Positions 19,023-32,200 of a stretch of DNA of 64,000 nt are shown here, one piece after another. The stretch is taken from contig NW_019091519.1 of the NCBI RefSeq assembly GCF_001949145.1, forward strand, positions 78,655 to 142,654, read 5' to 3'. Position 1 is the stretch's first letter. Each line of letters opens with the position of its first letter. This stretch comes from Acanthaster planci. Lineage: Eukaryota > Echinodermata > Asteroidea > Valvatida > Acanthasteridae. A program made the position numbers and the translations under genes. Below the pieces are notes generated by a model that was given only the letters and a program-made list of their open reading frames with translations, was not told where the DNA came from and did no database searches.

Positions 19023-22000
19023 AGAAATGGTCAGCAGCCTAACCATGGAGATTGAAGGTAGGGCACTGGCTTCAGGTCAGTGGGGCAAGAATCTCCTTTC
19101 ATCAGGGTTACATACTTTTCGAACTGCTGATGATTTGAGTCGGATAAAATCAACTCATTCTTTTGGTTTTGTTAAAGTAAAAATGACCCAATGTTGTGCA
19201 TTGACAGAAGAGACTTCCTGAGGAGAGATTAGATGGAGTCCAGTGAGTGTCACCGTATCCAGGACACCAGGCCTGTCACCTGGTGCTCATGCCACTCAAA
19301 TCACTCAGCTGCTAAAGGCCATTAGGTGGTGATGAGTCTCGGTGTAAAACTCGAAGCATACCTGTGTACTGACTCAGCGATCAGGGGTAGTGTTAAGTGG
19401 CTTTTATTTGTCCAAATCTTCAGGAATGCTGTTTTAGCATCGCTTGCGATTGGCAAAAGTTTTCATCTGTTGCTCATTCCGATGGGAAATTCACGTGGGG
19501 AATAAAAAATTAATCTTTCATAAAAGGAATGATAATTGTTCAGTGCATTGTGTGTAATAATCCCGTTCTTTTTTGTTTTTGTGATGGTGCTTTTTTGTGT
19601 TGCCATAGATACTAAAAAAAGTAAAATTGAATGACATTGATGCAGTGTGTTTGTAACATCAAGCCTTTGTTGTGTCCAAAGAATTAGCGTAAAAAATAAC
19701 GAGTGTGTTTTTGTGACCAAGAACTAATCTGAAATGTAAAGGAATGACTGTCTACTTAGAATGACTGTCTCACTGCGAGCGTAAAATATTTTTTCATTAC
19801 AGTCGAACTATTTACACCCTACTGATATCCTTGGCTGTTGGAGAAGGGAACCTTTGTGTATTTCTTTTTTTACTTTGTGACTGTCTTGTGTAATTTAACA
19901 ACAATGCAATAATCCTCTTCCTTTTTCTTAACGAGACAGTTTTACGGCAGTTTGAAAGGAACTGCCTTTTTTGATGTCAGTCACTTTCAGGATTGAATTT
20001 TTTTTCCAGAATATTTTTGTTGGAAAAAAAAAATCTGCTTTTGTAAAAACTGCGGTACATACCACCGATATTGGACAGAAACGTTTGCAGTTTGAAACTC
20101 TAACTTAAACATTCAGTGCACGTCTGTCCTTGCGATGCAGGGTTGTTCAACAACTCCCTCCCCTGGTGAAGGGCATAACACCGGGCGTTTAATAGACTCT
20201 GCCAATTAGTTGGGCGTGCAGACTGTTGAAACACTGATTCTTAGCTCGGGGTGAGCACAGAGCTGAGCATGGAAAAATCGTCCCTGCTCGGGTTGGGGGA
20301 TGAAAGAGAAGGAAAAGGAACGATGTCAATCTTTGTTGAGCGGGGCACCCCATCAGTCAATTAGTCACTTGTTTTTGATTTAGGTTTGGTTTTGTTTTGT
20401 TTGAATGGATATCCATAGGTTCTGTTAAACTTACCATTCAAGTAATGTCGAGAATTTGTGATACAAGGAGGTAGAGTTACTGAAGTATTGAAAGACACCA
20501 AAGTTTGTGACAAAATAAAGTCTAGGTCCCTCTATTCTTACTTAACGGACACTTTAGATATTATAATGTGTAGGATGTGATAACCATCGTTCATTCATTA
20601 AATTTACAATGAGATAGTTGTTTGTTGACATCATTTCATAAACGGTTAAAAATAAAACTGTACATAGTCTCATGATGCTGTATCCAAGGTACCTGTCATT
20701 TTGGTTTATCGAATTCCTGTAGGAGGAGTCTAGGAATTTTCATACAAGGTTGCCTGAAGAGGTTTCTGGGACTTGGAAAGGGTTTGAAAAAGGAGGATTT
20801 ACTTGTATAGAACATTTCCCCTGTCTGCGCAGTGTATTCTGTGTGGTAGAAATGCATAAAGCAAGTGTACGTAACTGCTAATTAGTGGCATCATCAGTGT
20901 CATCTCATGATTTGAGACAATTCTAAACTCTTATATAATGGCAAATTGTACATAAGTTTTTCTGCGTGCGAAGGGGACCCCCGGAAATGACCTTTTTTTG
21001 GGGGGGGCGTGGGACGTTTCCTGGGATGGAAATGAGATGATGCAATTATAATATGTTAAAAGACGCGTATAACCTTAAGCGCTGTATTTATGGTGCAGTA
21101 GTGATCATTTGATGTAGTTCAATTATTTACAGAAGTAGGAAATGTACATGCTCTGAGGATACTTTGTTTCCATGTGACTTGCTCATGCAGTCGCATGTGC
21201 TAGGCTGCATATTGGGCTCTGTTCCCTGGTTTTTTTTTTCCCCTCTATTTTGACTTGATTGGAGCCCAGGACAGAGTTTGTTTTGTCTCAAGTTAAAAAG
21301 TCTGTCAACCAATGTGATGGGGTTCCATCACTGTGGAGATATCGGTTGCTGAGCATGGATACCAGAGTATCGCTGAAAGCGATGGGCAGTTGGATGCAGT
21401 CGCCTTGTACACGTGCTGAAGTAATGTGCGTTCATTATCAAGTAGCGTAACTAGTCAAGCATGTTGTAGAGACAGTGTCGTGCTTCTTGGAACAAACTCA
21501 ATACCGTAGTAGCGTATAGTCACGTAGTAAACCACCAACAGATGTACACAAAAAGACTTGTGAATAACATTTATACTGTGGCTAGACTGTCACAAAAAAG
21601 ATGTAAATTTCCTTGTGTTTGTCACTTCCGTTGCATATTTACAGACCAAGTCTGACATATTGCTTTTGTAACACTTCAAAATCACTCTCTTTCTGTACTT
21701 GTTTTTTCCAATTCGATAAAAACATTTGTTTAATTTTTTTTTTTCATATGGCAAATCTAATCGTCTTTCATTTATGTAGTTTTGTTGTTAATTACACATG
21801 TGTAAGCAATAATATTGATTTTGATATTTTTGACGTCATGCACCAAAAGTAAGGTTGTTTGTTAAGCATGGTTAGAAATTGAATCCGTAGTTGTTGTTTT
21901 TTTCCAGCAGTTTTACAATACCCTCCTTCAATAAAGCCATCTGTGGTTCTAATAAACCCATTTGCGAATTAAATTTGAACAAAATCTGGTACACTGAGTT

Positions 22001-23535
22001 ATCTGATTGCATATAAACATAACAATTTGAATTCCCCAGACTAAAGACACTGTTGCTATACCTCGAGATTCAGGGAAAGCTTTCGCATAGCGACCACCAT
22101 CTCTGGAATGGACTGGTTCCTTTGTGCCCTTCTTATCCATTGAGAACAGTGTATTGTTGCACGGCGTCTCTTATGTAATTAAGCAAACACTTGCCCCGAA
22201 TCACAAGGTATAGCAACAGTGGTTTTAGTATGGAGAATTCAAGTTGTTAGGTTCTCATGAATTTAAAGAACTCAGTGTACCAGATTTGGGTCAAAGTTAA
22301 CACGCAAAAGGCTTATTACAAACAAGGACCTCTAAATCAAGTATACTATGCATGTCACAATCAGGAATGGTTTCTGCTCATTGGCAGTTTTTTTTTTCTG
22401 AAAACAGTCTCAAATACTTAAACTTGATATCCACCCCCCCCACCTCCAACTTTCCTTTTGTCACTGAGTCCAGTCAAAGGAGTTCAAATTGGTAGGCCTA
22501 TACAATACATTGTATTGTCAGATCACCCACCGACACCACAACACCTGTTCACAATTTGGACAAAGATTTGATCATGTTTTCATAATTACTTTTGAGAGCC
22601 ACCTTGATGTAGTGTGTATGGTTCTGCAGAATTTATTTAAATTGAGGACACATCACGAATGGGAAGACTGTTTCGTTTCAGCGTTGTGGTGGCAGGTTCT
22701 GTACATGTTGTGATATCAAGTTGATGAAACTACTGTCTCGATCATCTCATTTTTAAAATGTACTAAATCACTAAAAAATCAGGCAAATTTAACAGATCTG
22801 CTTTTCCTGAAAAGTTGCGTAAGATTTACATGAACTCTACTCTTAACACTGTATATTTCCATGAGAATAAGATATTTTGTATAAAAGTCACCCTATCTAG
22901 TAATTGTAGTCTGGGACGTTTTGCAAATTACGGTTTTCTAGTGGCCTCAGTGCTCCAGTGTCAGGCACAAGTTTCCGCCTGCCATTAGAACTGGAGCTCA
23001 AAATAAGCCTTGGAGCCTTGATTTGGAAAGTGGTCCACTAAAGTGTTTATAAAAGGCAAAATCTCTTAGTGTTTGTGTGCTATCAGCATATTTAATGGTA
23101 GTGAGTATTGTTGGGGATGATTATGTGGGAAGTGAATATGTATATGCTACTAGTAAGCATGTCTTCTCTGCTTTTAAACTTAAAGGGGTCTCAAATTTTT
23201 GCAGTTCAAAATGTTTATGGTGAAGTATTTTAATCGACTGACTTCTTTTAAACAAAAATTGAAAAAGCCAAACTTATTTTACATATATTTTGTATATAAA
23301 TCAACAGTTACACTGGGGTTTTTGTTTTTGTAAATGCATGTGGGGTTGATTTTTTATTGACAAGGCAGTTTTGTTATTAAAGGTGTGGGGTCTGTAATCT
23401 GTCACCATGGCAACACCATGTGTATTGTTTTATTGATGATTTTGTTTATTTGTAATGAAAAAAAGTGAGTCATTCTTGTGACTAATAAACTTGTTTCTAT
23501 CATAGCTCGTTTGTGAAATCTGAATTGTCATTGTT
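19023..23535 (+). other. Plexin 3' untranslated region and downstream flank
   Basis: AT-rich sequence without coding signal. AATAAA motifs occur at 19501, 20514, 20651, 21930, 21951 and 23484, so one or more long 3' UTR forms are possible; the true cleavage site cannot be chosen here. An inverted-repeat element lies inside (separate entry). Confidence 0.5.
21968..22300. mobile_element. Foldback element with about 100-bp inverted arms
   Basis: Left arm (to about 22071) contains AATCTGGTACACTGAGTT and CACTGTTGCTATACCT; the right arm (from about 22198) carries their inverses AACTCAGTGTACCAGATT and AGGTATAGCAACAGTG in reversed order. The 126-base spacer is unrelated to the arms. Confidence 0.75.
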
Positions 23536-24008
23536 NNNNNNNNNNNNNNNNNNNNNNNNNNNNNNNNNNNNNNNNNNNNNNNNNNNNNNNNNNNNNNNNN
23601 NNNNNNNNNNNNNNNNNNNNNNNNNNNNNNNNNNNNNNNNNNNNNNNNNNNNNNNNNNNNNNNNNNNNNNNNNNNNNNNNNNNNNNNNNNNNNNNNNNNN
23701 NNNNNNNNNNNNNNNNNNNNNNNNNNNNNNNNNNNNNNNNNNNNNNNNNNNNNNNNNNNNNNNNNNNNNNNNNNNNNNNNNNNNNNNNNNNNNNNNNNNN
23801 NNNNNNNNNNNNNNNNNNNNNNNNNNNNNNNNNNNNNNNNNNNNNNNNNNNNNNNNNNNNNNNNNNNNNNNNNNNNNNNNNNNNNNNNNNNNNNNNNNNN
23901 NNNNNNNNNNNNNNNNNNNNNNNNNNNNNNNNNNNNNNNNNNNNNNNNNNNNNNNNNNNNNNNNNNNNNNNNNNNNNNNNNNNNNNNNNNNNNNNNNNNN
24001 NNNNNNNN
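23536..24008. other. Assembly gap of 473 Ns
   Basis: Unresolved bases. The right flank is a 63-bp tandem repeat, so the gap probably hides more of the same array. Confidence 0.95.
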
Positions 24009-24119
24009 CAGTCTTGTAAAACTTCTACATGAAGTGAATGCAGTCACTTCGGTGGCTGGGGTCTCAAGCCACAGTCTTGTAACATTTCTACATGAAGTGA
24101 ATGCAGTCACTTCGGTGGC
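24009..24119. repeat. 63-bp tandem repeat at the gap edge
   Basis: CAGTCTTGTAAAACTTCTAC begins one unit and CAGTCTTGTAACATTTCTAC begins the next 63 bases later, with GAATGCAGTCACTTCGGTGG shared. Nearly two units are visible. Confidence 0.8.
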
Positions 24120-26990
24120 AGTTCGAAAACTCTGTACAAGATATTGATAGCCAATGAAACAAAGACAAAATGCATAACTGAAGGATTTAGTCTTGATTCA
24201 AGACTCTACTGTAGGTACATTGGGTCATCAGAGGGCATAGTCACTAGACTTGAAATGGAACAGATGGAATTTATTCAAGCAACTAAGACTATGTAGACCT
24301 AGTCTCAAATTTGGATCAGGAATAAAGCAATCGAACTATCCCTGTTTGTAAGTTGGCCAAAGCTCTTAGACAAAAACCCTGAGAGATTTTGCATGTTGAG
24401 TTTTGCTTCTGATTTTGTGTCCCACATCCATTTTGTATATCCACTGTGTAACTAGAAAATATTTCACAAGCTGCCCCGGAGGCAATTCTAACACGATAAG
24501 TCAATTTCCTGTGAAATAAAAATTGAACCTTCCTGTTTTACAAAAGAACTTTCACAGGTTTTTATAGGTATACACAAAAACAGAAAACACAACTCCAATA
24601 AACTGGTTAACTTGACCCCTTTTGGCAATTCCAATGTTCACTTTTACACATGGCAATCGACACTACTGGCTAATAATGACCATCCAGACTGTGAGAAACT
24701 GGAGAAATAACATCTCACACAATTTGTGTATGCTGGAAGGTTTTCTTTATTGATTTCAACTGCAAAAGGGAAAATACAGAAGTCTAAATTACTTTTTGAT
24801 AAGGTGTTTTATTGGAATTTATAAAACCAGTATGAATTGCTGTCAAATTCTCACCTAAATTTTCCAATTCTTGTGTTTTGGGCTTTTGCATTAAATGTAA
24901 TTTACGGAAAGAGTTCCATATACAAACACCACTTGTGACACTGTGCACAAACCCTATGGGACTGCTCTGAAAAATTCCAAGTGTTTTCAAAGTATTAAAA
25001 CGGCTTGGTTTTTCCTTCCTAAATTGAACTTTTCTGGACATGTTTGCTTTCTGACGGCTAATAGGTCACTGTAGGTAACAATTACTGGCGTCCGTATATG
25101 AACTCTTCCTGAATTTACATAACTTTAGGATGTCATAATTGGACGGAACAATTATTTTTGGCTGAAGGATTAAAGGAGGGGTATATAATTGGCACTCGAG
25201 TTGATAAAAGAAAGTTTTTTCATTTGTTTTGTTCAACTCAAATGATATGGCTTTTGGTAAAACAGGAATGCAAATTAGCATGCACATGTACATTTGAGTT
25301 AAAAATTTACCTTTAATAAATTACAAAAGTCAATCAATTCACATTTAACAGAACTTTCTTTACAGACGGCAAGAAAATAAAGTATACATTAAAAAATAAA
25401 AAGTACATGTCGAATGTTTACAGATATAACATGCTGTCATAATCAACCAATTGAGCAATCTATCATGGCTGCCAAATAACAACTTTGAGTTTTGCAAAGT
25501 TTGAGTCGAAATCCATCCCTCTAACATTGGTTCAGAAAGAGGCAACCAGTGTCACAGCTCATTTTAATGGTGACTTTTTTTCCAAAAATGCTTCCATCAA
25601 TCAAAGCATCACTAATTACATTGGCAGGGCATTACTAAAGAGAAGGAAAGTTGATTCAGATTCCTTCCAAAGTAGGGCAGAGCCATAAATATTCCTGTTC
25701 TTTAAATGTGTTACTTGCACTCATACTGAACCTACACTAAAAGAATAAAACAAAACATGCCAACAATGAAGTCATTTTGTCACCAACCGTACCCTGTCTA
25801 ACATATTCTTAAACTCTATGGAAGAAAAAAAAGGTTATGGGTTTTTTACTCTTGCAGAAAGACTAATGCCAGTGACATGAAGAACATGTCACAAATATCA
25901 AAGTATTCATTTGTAAATTATTAGCAAATTTAGATAGCAGAATGAAATTTTCTTAAACGGATGATCCTCCAAATTTCGACTTTAAGTAAAAAGGTTACAA
26001 ATATTTCAAGGACGTGAAGGTCTGAAAAATATCCTGTTCTCCCTCAAATTGTTACAAAATAATCACTTATTGTAAACATTATAAAAAAGAATTCAACCAA
26101 TACTTTAGAATAAGTTTTCCAAGTCAAGCACTCTCACATAAATAAATACAAACAAATTAAAATACATAAAGACATGGTTTTACAACAGTTACACACTTTT
26201 CTGGCCATACGTCCCATTTCAATTAGGTGTGATGATCTATGCCTGGAGTGTTCAGAAAAAGTCACACTACATAAAAACTTGCACAATAGTTTTTGACAAA
26301 TCTGATAATTTGCCAGAGTTGTGCTGGGTACGAGTCATTATTGCTCTTGAATTATAAAGAGACATTAAACACTTTTAATCCCACTTTTTAAAAAGTGACG
26401 TCTTGTTTAGTTCATTTTATACATGCATTTCTCACTAAAAAATTTTTTTAGTTACTTTGAATTCTTTCTTCAAAACTCTCATGTAAACCTCAACTGGGGA
26501 ATGACAAGTGACAAATATCCCAAAGAAAAACCTGTCATTCTTGCACGGTACAAACTTTTCCCAACTGTACAGCAGTATATGACCCACATACAGTGGGGCA
26601 GCCACAGGGGGCCTGCGGCACTTGCACTCCCCCCCCCCCACAAATTCCCAATCCCCCAAAAAAAACACCAGATGAATGGATATTGAATACGGCTAACCAA
26701 AGCTTGCCCCCCAAAAAAGCACACCGCTGGAAGTCCCCATAAGATGCTGCTGCCCCCATAAGATGCTGGAAGTCCCCCTAAGATGCTGCTGCCCCCTTGT
26801 GCCCCCTCCACCCACTAGTAAAATTACTGCCCACATATGGAAGATTATTCTACAGGCCACACATGTAGTCTTTCAATACAAATAAAAGAGTACATGTACA
26901 TGCAATCAAGGCAGACATTCCACACAGACATTCTTACAGAGCTAAGAAACTGAAATACCCAAATAAGAACTCAGACCTCCACAACACTGT

Positions 26991-27237
26991 ACGGGTAAGA
27001 TCTTGTGGGTCTTGTGGTTTTGAATCCTACTCCAGATAATTTGCTCGTTTCATATTGTTGATTTCCACATGTTCAGTACACATGACAGTCAATACCATTT
27101 CAAAAGTACAGCTACGGGTAAGATCTTGTGGGTCTCGCGGGTTCGAATCCTACTCCAGATAATTTGCTCGTTTCATATCGTTGCTTTCCACATGTTCAGT
27201 ACACATGACAGTCAATACCATTTCAAAAGTACAGCTA
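26991..27237 (+). repeat. Two tandem 123-bp units with a tRNA-like B box
   Basis: Each unit starts ACGGGTAAGATCTTGTGGGT. The second contains GGGTTCGAATCC, an exact Pol III B-box core; the first has TGGTTTTGAATCC. The rest (from CTACTCCAGATAATTTGC) is nearly identical between units. It may be a duplicated SINE fragment. Confidence 0.7.
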
Positions 27238-28205
27238 CATATGCCCTGTTTACTACTAAACGCAACCCAGATCTGATCAACAAATACTGAATTGAGCTCT
27301 TTGGTTTTTTTCCTTCCCTTTCCAGATTACTCAACAACGAGGAACTAGATGTCAAAGAAATCAGGAAGTATTGCCATTTAATTTTACTTCTCGTTCACCC
27401 CCAACACAGAGCGCATCAAAAATAGAAAACTGCATTTCGCAGCAATACGCTAAAAATAATGTAGCACTTGCGCACGTACAGGGCTCTGGTGTAATATATT
27501 CACTAAGGATGAAGATGTCATGTACACAACCTCGGATCAAATCTTGGCCCATTCCATCTGGGAAAGGCACATGGTTTATTTACGCACCAGATGCCTAGGG
27601 AATTTTTGCACTGAGCTTTCTAGAAGCTGGGGGGGGGAGGTGATTGGAACGTCACGCTGTAATGAGAAGACAGCTGATCCATTGGAATGTAGATATCTGC
27701 TTCTCCAATTAAAGGGACTAAGGATGGCACGCGATGTTCCTAAACATCTGTGTGCTTCTCAGAATTTCTTATTTCTGTTGTCGTATTTAATTTGTATGTG
27801 TTTCAGCAGGGATATTTTAGCAGGATTCTACCAATTCTCGAATTTGATCTTCTTGGATATATGTTAGGGAAGGCATCATTAGTTCTAAGTGTAAATCCGA
27901 TTACAAAAATTTGACTCTGTTTAAAGTGAGGTTTTGTTTTTGTCTGGAATCAAACAGTTAAAAACTACGACAGATTTTTTGGGTTCCAACTGAACTTGAT
28001 GATCAAAATGCCCCTAAATTATTTCAAATTTATCCTTTGAACTTCCCCGAATGCTGAAAGGAGGACTTATCTTATTCCTCCAATTTATTTAACTTCGTTC
28101 GCTCTGATAGTTATTTGTAATATACAAAGATTCCCGAATGAGATAGTTCACTTCATTTTCTACACTTACTGAAGATCAGTTGGAACCCTGATTTGTGTAT
28201 ATTGC

Positions 28206-28211
28206 TTTATT
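28206..28211 (-). terminator. Candidate NUAK poly(A) signal
   Basis: AATAAA on the minus strand lies about 30 bases after the NUAK stop codon. If used, the 3' UTR would be very short; other AATAAA motifs occur further downstream. Confidence 0.35.
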
Positions 28212-28241
28212 AACTGGAAAAAAAAGACAAATCAGAACAAA

Positions 28242-29263
28242 TCATACTGCAGCTTGAGAGATTCTGAGGGCTTTTTGGTAGACTTCCAATAATTCTGCAT
28301 CCATTGCACCCACAAGCTCATCCCTGGTATATAGTTCCTCACCCTCCTGCTCGGCTGTGGATGAGGACCTGTCCCCATCCGTCATGGTCAACGATTTCAC
28401 CTCTTCCACTGAATACTGGAATTTCTTGGTTACGGTGGGCGTGCGCAGGCTGGGCGAGTCCAGGATATCCAGGATGTCTTCGTTGCTGGAACTTGAGTTG
28501 TCGTGTTCCAGAGTTGCAACATTTGCCACTTCGGGCAGAGCCTTGGCGTCCGGGCCGCCGGCCACTGCTGTGGTGTAAATAGACTCCCACATCTTGGCGA
28601 CGCGTGAGTACTTACCCCGCGAGTGCCGCCGGGTGATCTTACAGACATAGTTCAGCCTGTCCGGCACTCGGAGTCGGCAAGATGACTCCTCTTGCTGGCT
28701 AGGCTTCTCGCTGAGCAAGCAGCAGCTTGTGAGGTCTTGGTCGATGCCTGAATCTCTCTTGTTTTTCTCCTTCCCCGCCTTTCTCTCTCGTTCCATACCG
28801 GATTCTATGCTGGCACCACTCTTACTTTGTCCAGATTCATTGATCTCCAATCCACTGTCGCCTCCGTTGTCTTTTCCCTGCTTCTTCAAGATGCCCTTCT
28901 TTGTCCTTGGCCTCACTACTGCTTCCTCCTTTGCTGACCTCACTTGAACATCTTCACGTTTCTGGTCTCTGTCCAGTTCCTTCCCTGAAGAGGACCCCAG
29001 CCCACTATCACTCGACCCGAGCCTGTGCGAAGACCTCCGCAGCGACTTCTTCAAGATGCTTGTGAGTGGCTTCTTGGCGTTTTTGTGACCGGGGCTGGCC
29101 GTGTCACCGTCCAGGACTGCTGGCTGCTGATGGCGGCGGATTTCCGGGACTTTCAAACAGGGGCGGGGCCCGTCCCTCAGCCAGGGGTGGCTCAAGATTC
29201 CGTCTATCGTGCTTCTTTTCCTTGGATCGACTGTCAGCATGCGATGGATCAAACCAGATGCTT
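28242..29263 (-). CDS. NUAK: NUAK exon 7: end of kinase domain, regulatory tail, stop
   Basis: It begins [20 protein letters not shown] and DGILSHPWL, the last kinase subdomain, then encodes the whole tail in one long exon. Visible motifs are [69 protein letters not shown] and the conserved C-terminal helix. The acceptor is TCTAG on the minus strand. Confidence 0.95.
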
Positions 29264-32200
29264 CTAGAGACAGAAAACCATGAAAAACACTGACTGTAAT
29301 TTGATAGCTCGTTAAAAAAAAACACAACCTACAGCGAATCCCAATCAAGCAACACACGTTGGATAAATGTTGGATCCTTGTTTTGAACTCTGTTCCCGAG
29401 TGTTCTTTTGGATGTAAAGAGGCTGTAAGGAAATGAGATCACTTACACATACAGGCCCTAAACCAGGGTTATGTTGTATGTTGCCTGCAACTGCACAATG
29501 TCTAACATGCAGAATCAATCTATATTTTATCCTCATACCAGTTCCCAGTTAATGGATAAAGTATAACACCGCATCCCTTTCTATCAAATTTGGTTGATGT
29601 CCATGGAACTGTAACTGCAAAGCTGTTATGTCTGGCTGTACCTGATAGGCTGGGTGGTTCGTAGAAATCTCCCCCTGTGATTTGGGCCTTTAGCTGTGCA
29701 AAATCCGCTCCGTGGAACGGCATGGTCCGATATACCATGGCGTACAGGATCACGCCCAGGCTCCAACAATCCACCTGTCGGCAGGGGAGGGGGGGGAAAC
29801 AAAAGAAAACCCAAACGGTGACAGCTGGTTGACAGATGTTGGAGTGTTTGGATACATGTATGTACATGTTCACAGACCAGAATGTGGGCTCTGCACCACC
29901 CTGATGTGGTTTGTTGGGCAAGGGTAATTTTTGGAAATCTGTTCTCCTGATGTCAAATCGTTAAAAATGAATAAAGTCTGTGAGAAGGGCGCATAATTGG
30001 AATGCCTTCGTTCTTTTGGTTTGACAGGACTTGAGATCATAAGCGCTGACCACAGTGGGATGACCGCAGTAAGCCTAACTCAAACGTCACTAATTAAACA
30101 GATGGTCCAAGTTTGGAACCAATTAAAATCAGTGAACTGCAACAGAAACCAACATGTTCGCAATTAGCAACAAGGCTCTGATTCAAAAGGCTGCTCATCA
30201 GCTAAGGAAATTTCCAAGTAACATATTATGCATCATTTTGACAAGTAGCGATTGCAACACTGAACACAGGGCCTCTTTGATTTCAGCCTGTTTGAGAAAA
30301 GATATTCATCTCTGCTTCTCCAGTAATGCATCACATGACAGCTAATTTACTATAATTCTGGTTGAAAGCAGCTCAAGAATACGTAGTTTTGCAAAGAGTT
30401 GAGCATACAGCAGCAAGCCTATGTGAAGTGCACATAAAAGTACTACCCATGCATAAATGACCACCAGTGATGTAGAGAATAACATTTTGAGTAAGGCAAA
30501 TGTTGCTATGGAAGGTAAGTGTGTGCTTTCAACCATAACAGGATTTCACAATAAGCGGTCATACCTCCGGTCCATGGTAGGGAGTACCGTTGATGATCTC
30601 TGGCGAAGCATAAAGCGGGCTACCGCAGAACGTGTCCAAAAGACGGCTGCGATCAAAGGTGCTGGAAAGGCCAAAGTCGGCAATCTGGAATGACCACAAG
30701 TTGAAAAGAGAGAGATCCGTGGTTAGCATAAATGTGACAGACACTTGGAATTTATACCTAAAGGATCATCAGAAGTGCTACCATGCACAGAAACTTGCTA
30801 AGCGCGGACATGGATGCTGAGCAAAAACAGTTTACCAGCCAACAATGCCATGTGATTAGCATTACTTGTGAATGGTTCCCAGCTTCCTGAGTAGACAAAT
30901 TTGTTAAGTTGTAGTTTCTCCTTTGCAAATTGCCAAATATATGGCCCTGCCAAGGGGATTCCATATGTACATGTATACAGGATAGACTTGTTGATGATCT
31001 ACAGGGCTAAGTCCTGAGTGGCCAAAAAGGGCACACACTACATGCAGTATTGTGGCTACTTTTCGTCAGAATGTGCACAGACCTATAGTTCCTTTACTGC
31101 CTGAGTGTAGGAACAAGGTACACGGGGTGCAAAGGTGCCCTTCAATGAAACTTAAATGTTGAGCAAGGCCCTGGCAGTTTCACTCTAAAGAGAGAGAACT
31201 GACTGAACATACAAGTACCCGGTAGTAAGACACATTACAACCTGACGGCACTACAATAGACATTAATTTGCAGACAACTGGACTGGAACAATTTGGACTG
31301 CTAGTGCTGAATGTTGCCACTGTTCTATAAATGTGAACTGTAAAAAAAAAAAAGTGATCCATTTCTACAGGCTGGTTAGAATATTGGGAATAGTTTTGCA
31401 ATTTGTTCAACGTTTGAATTCTTTGTTCTTTGTCTTTTCTTCTTGTGTTCTGGTTGCAGTCAGGTTGTGGCTGCACTTCGTAGCCTGCAGCTAGAATTTT
31501 CCAAACATTAATAATTGAGACAGCAAAAAAGAAGGCACACTGTGTGACAGTTGTTATCAACAGGAAGGAACCCGGAGCTGATAGAGAGAAGTGTCACTTC
31601 CGATGGTGTGTTTGGAATTCACACAGGAAAAGTGACTCTTATTTCTCAGGGTCCCAGGAGGACAGAATCCTCCACTCTATGAATACAGAATGCGCAGCAT
31701 GAGGATGCAATGAATCACTTCATTGAGGAACAGAACAACCTTAACGTCCAAATATGTGTTGCATTTTTTTTTTAAAGATGGATAAATCTGCATGTGTACA
31801 AGGTACATACAGTGCTTGTAACTGACAGTTTTGGGCAATTTCGGTACCGTGGCAGCGGATTTCGTTGAGAAATCACAAACTAACACGTATGTGTACATGT
31901 CACACTAAAGTTTATACTGACTACTGAATAGGTTTTATAACGTGCACAGCAACGATGAAAATTCTGTCTATTACTTCTGCTGTCTCAGTTTGAAAATGTT
32001 TCCAGTGCAGTTTTACCTTTTCTTTGCCACAAAGACCTTAATTGAACTGATTCTTCAAAATTTGACTATTATCATTGAGCATGGAATGTGTGCATGCAAA
32101 GCTGATTGGCACAACTTCAAAACTAGTAATTTTTTGGTGAAAGTCAAGATGAGGTCTTATCAATGTTGTACATGTGTGCTTCAGAAAGTGGATCAAAGCA

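Larger units (their letters stand above)
24120..28241. other. Convergent intergenic region between plexin and NUAK
   Basis: AT-rich, no gene recognised. It contains a duplicated 123-bp segment (separate entry) and a small CCCCATAAGATGCTG repeat near 26735-26800. Part may be a longer NUAK 3' UTR. Confidence 0.5.

Noticed and set aside
23430-24110. 226-codon open frame through the N gap
   Set aside because: Open only because Ns do not read as stops; the visible parts are tandem repeat.
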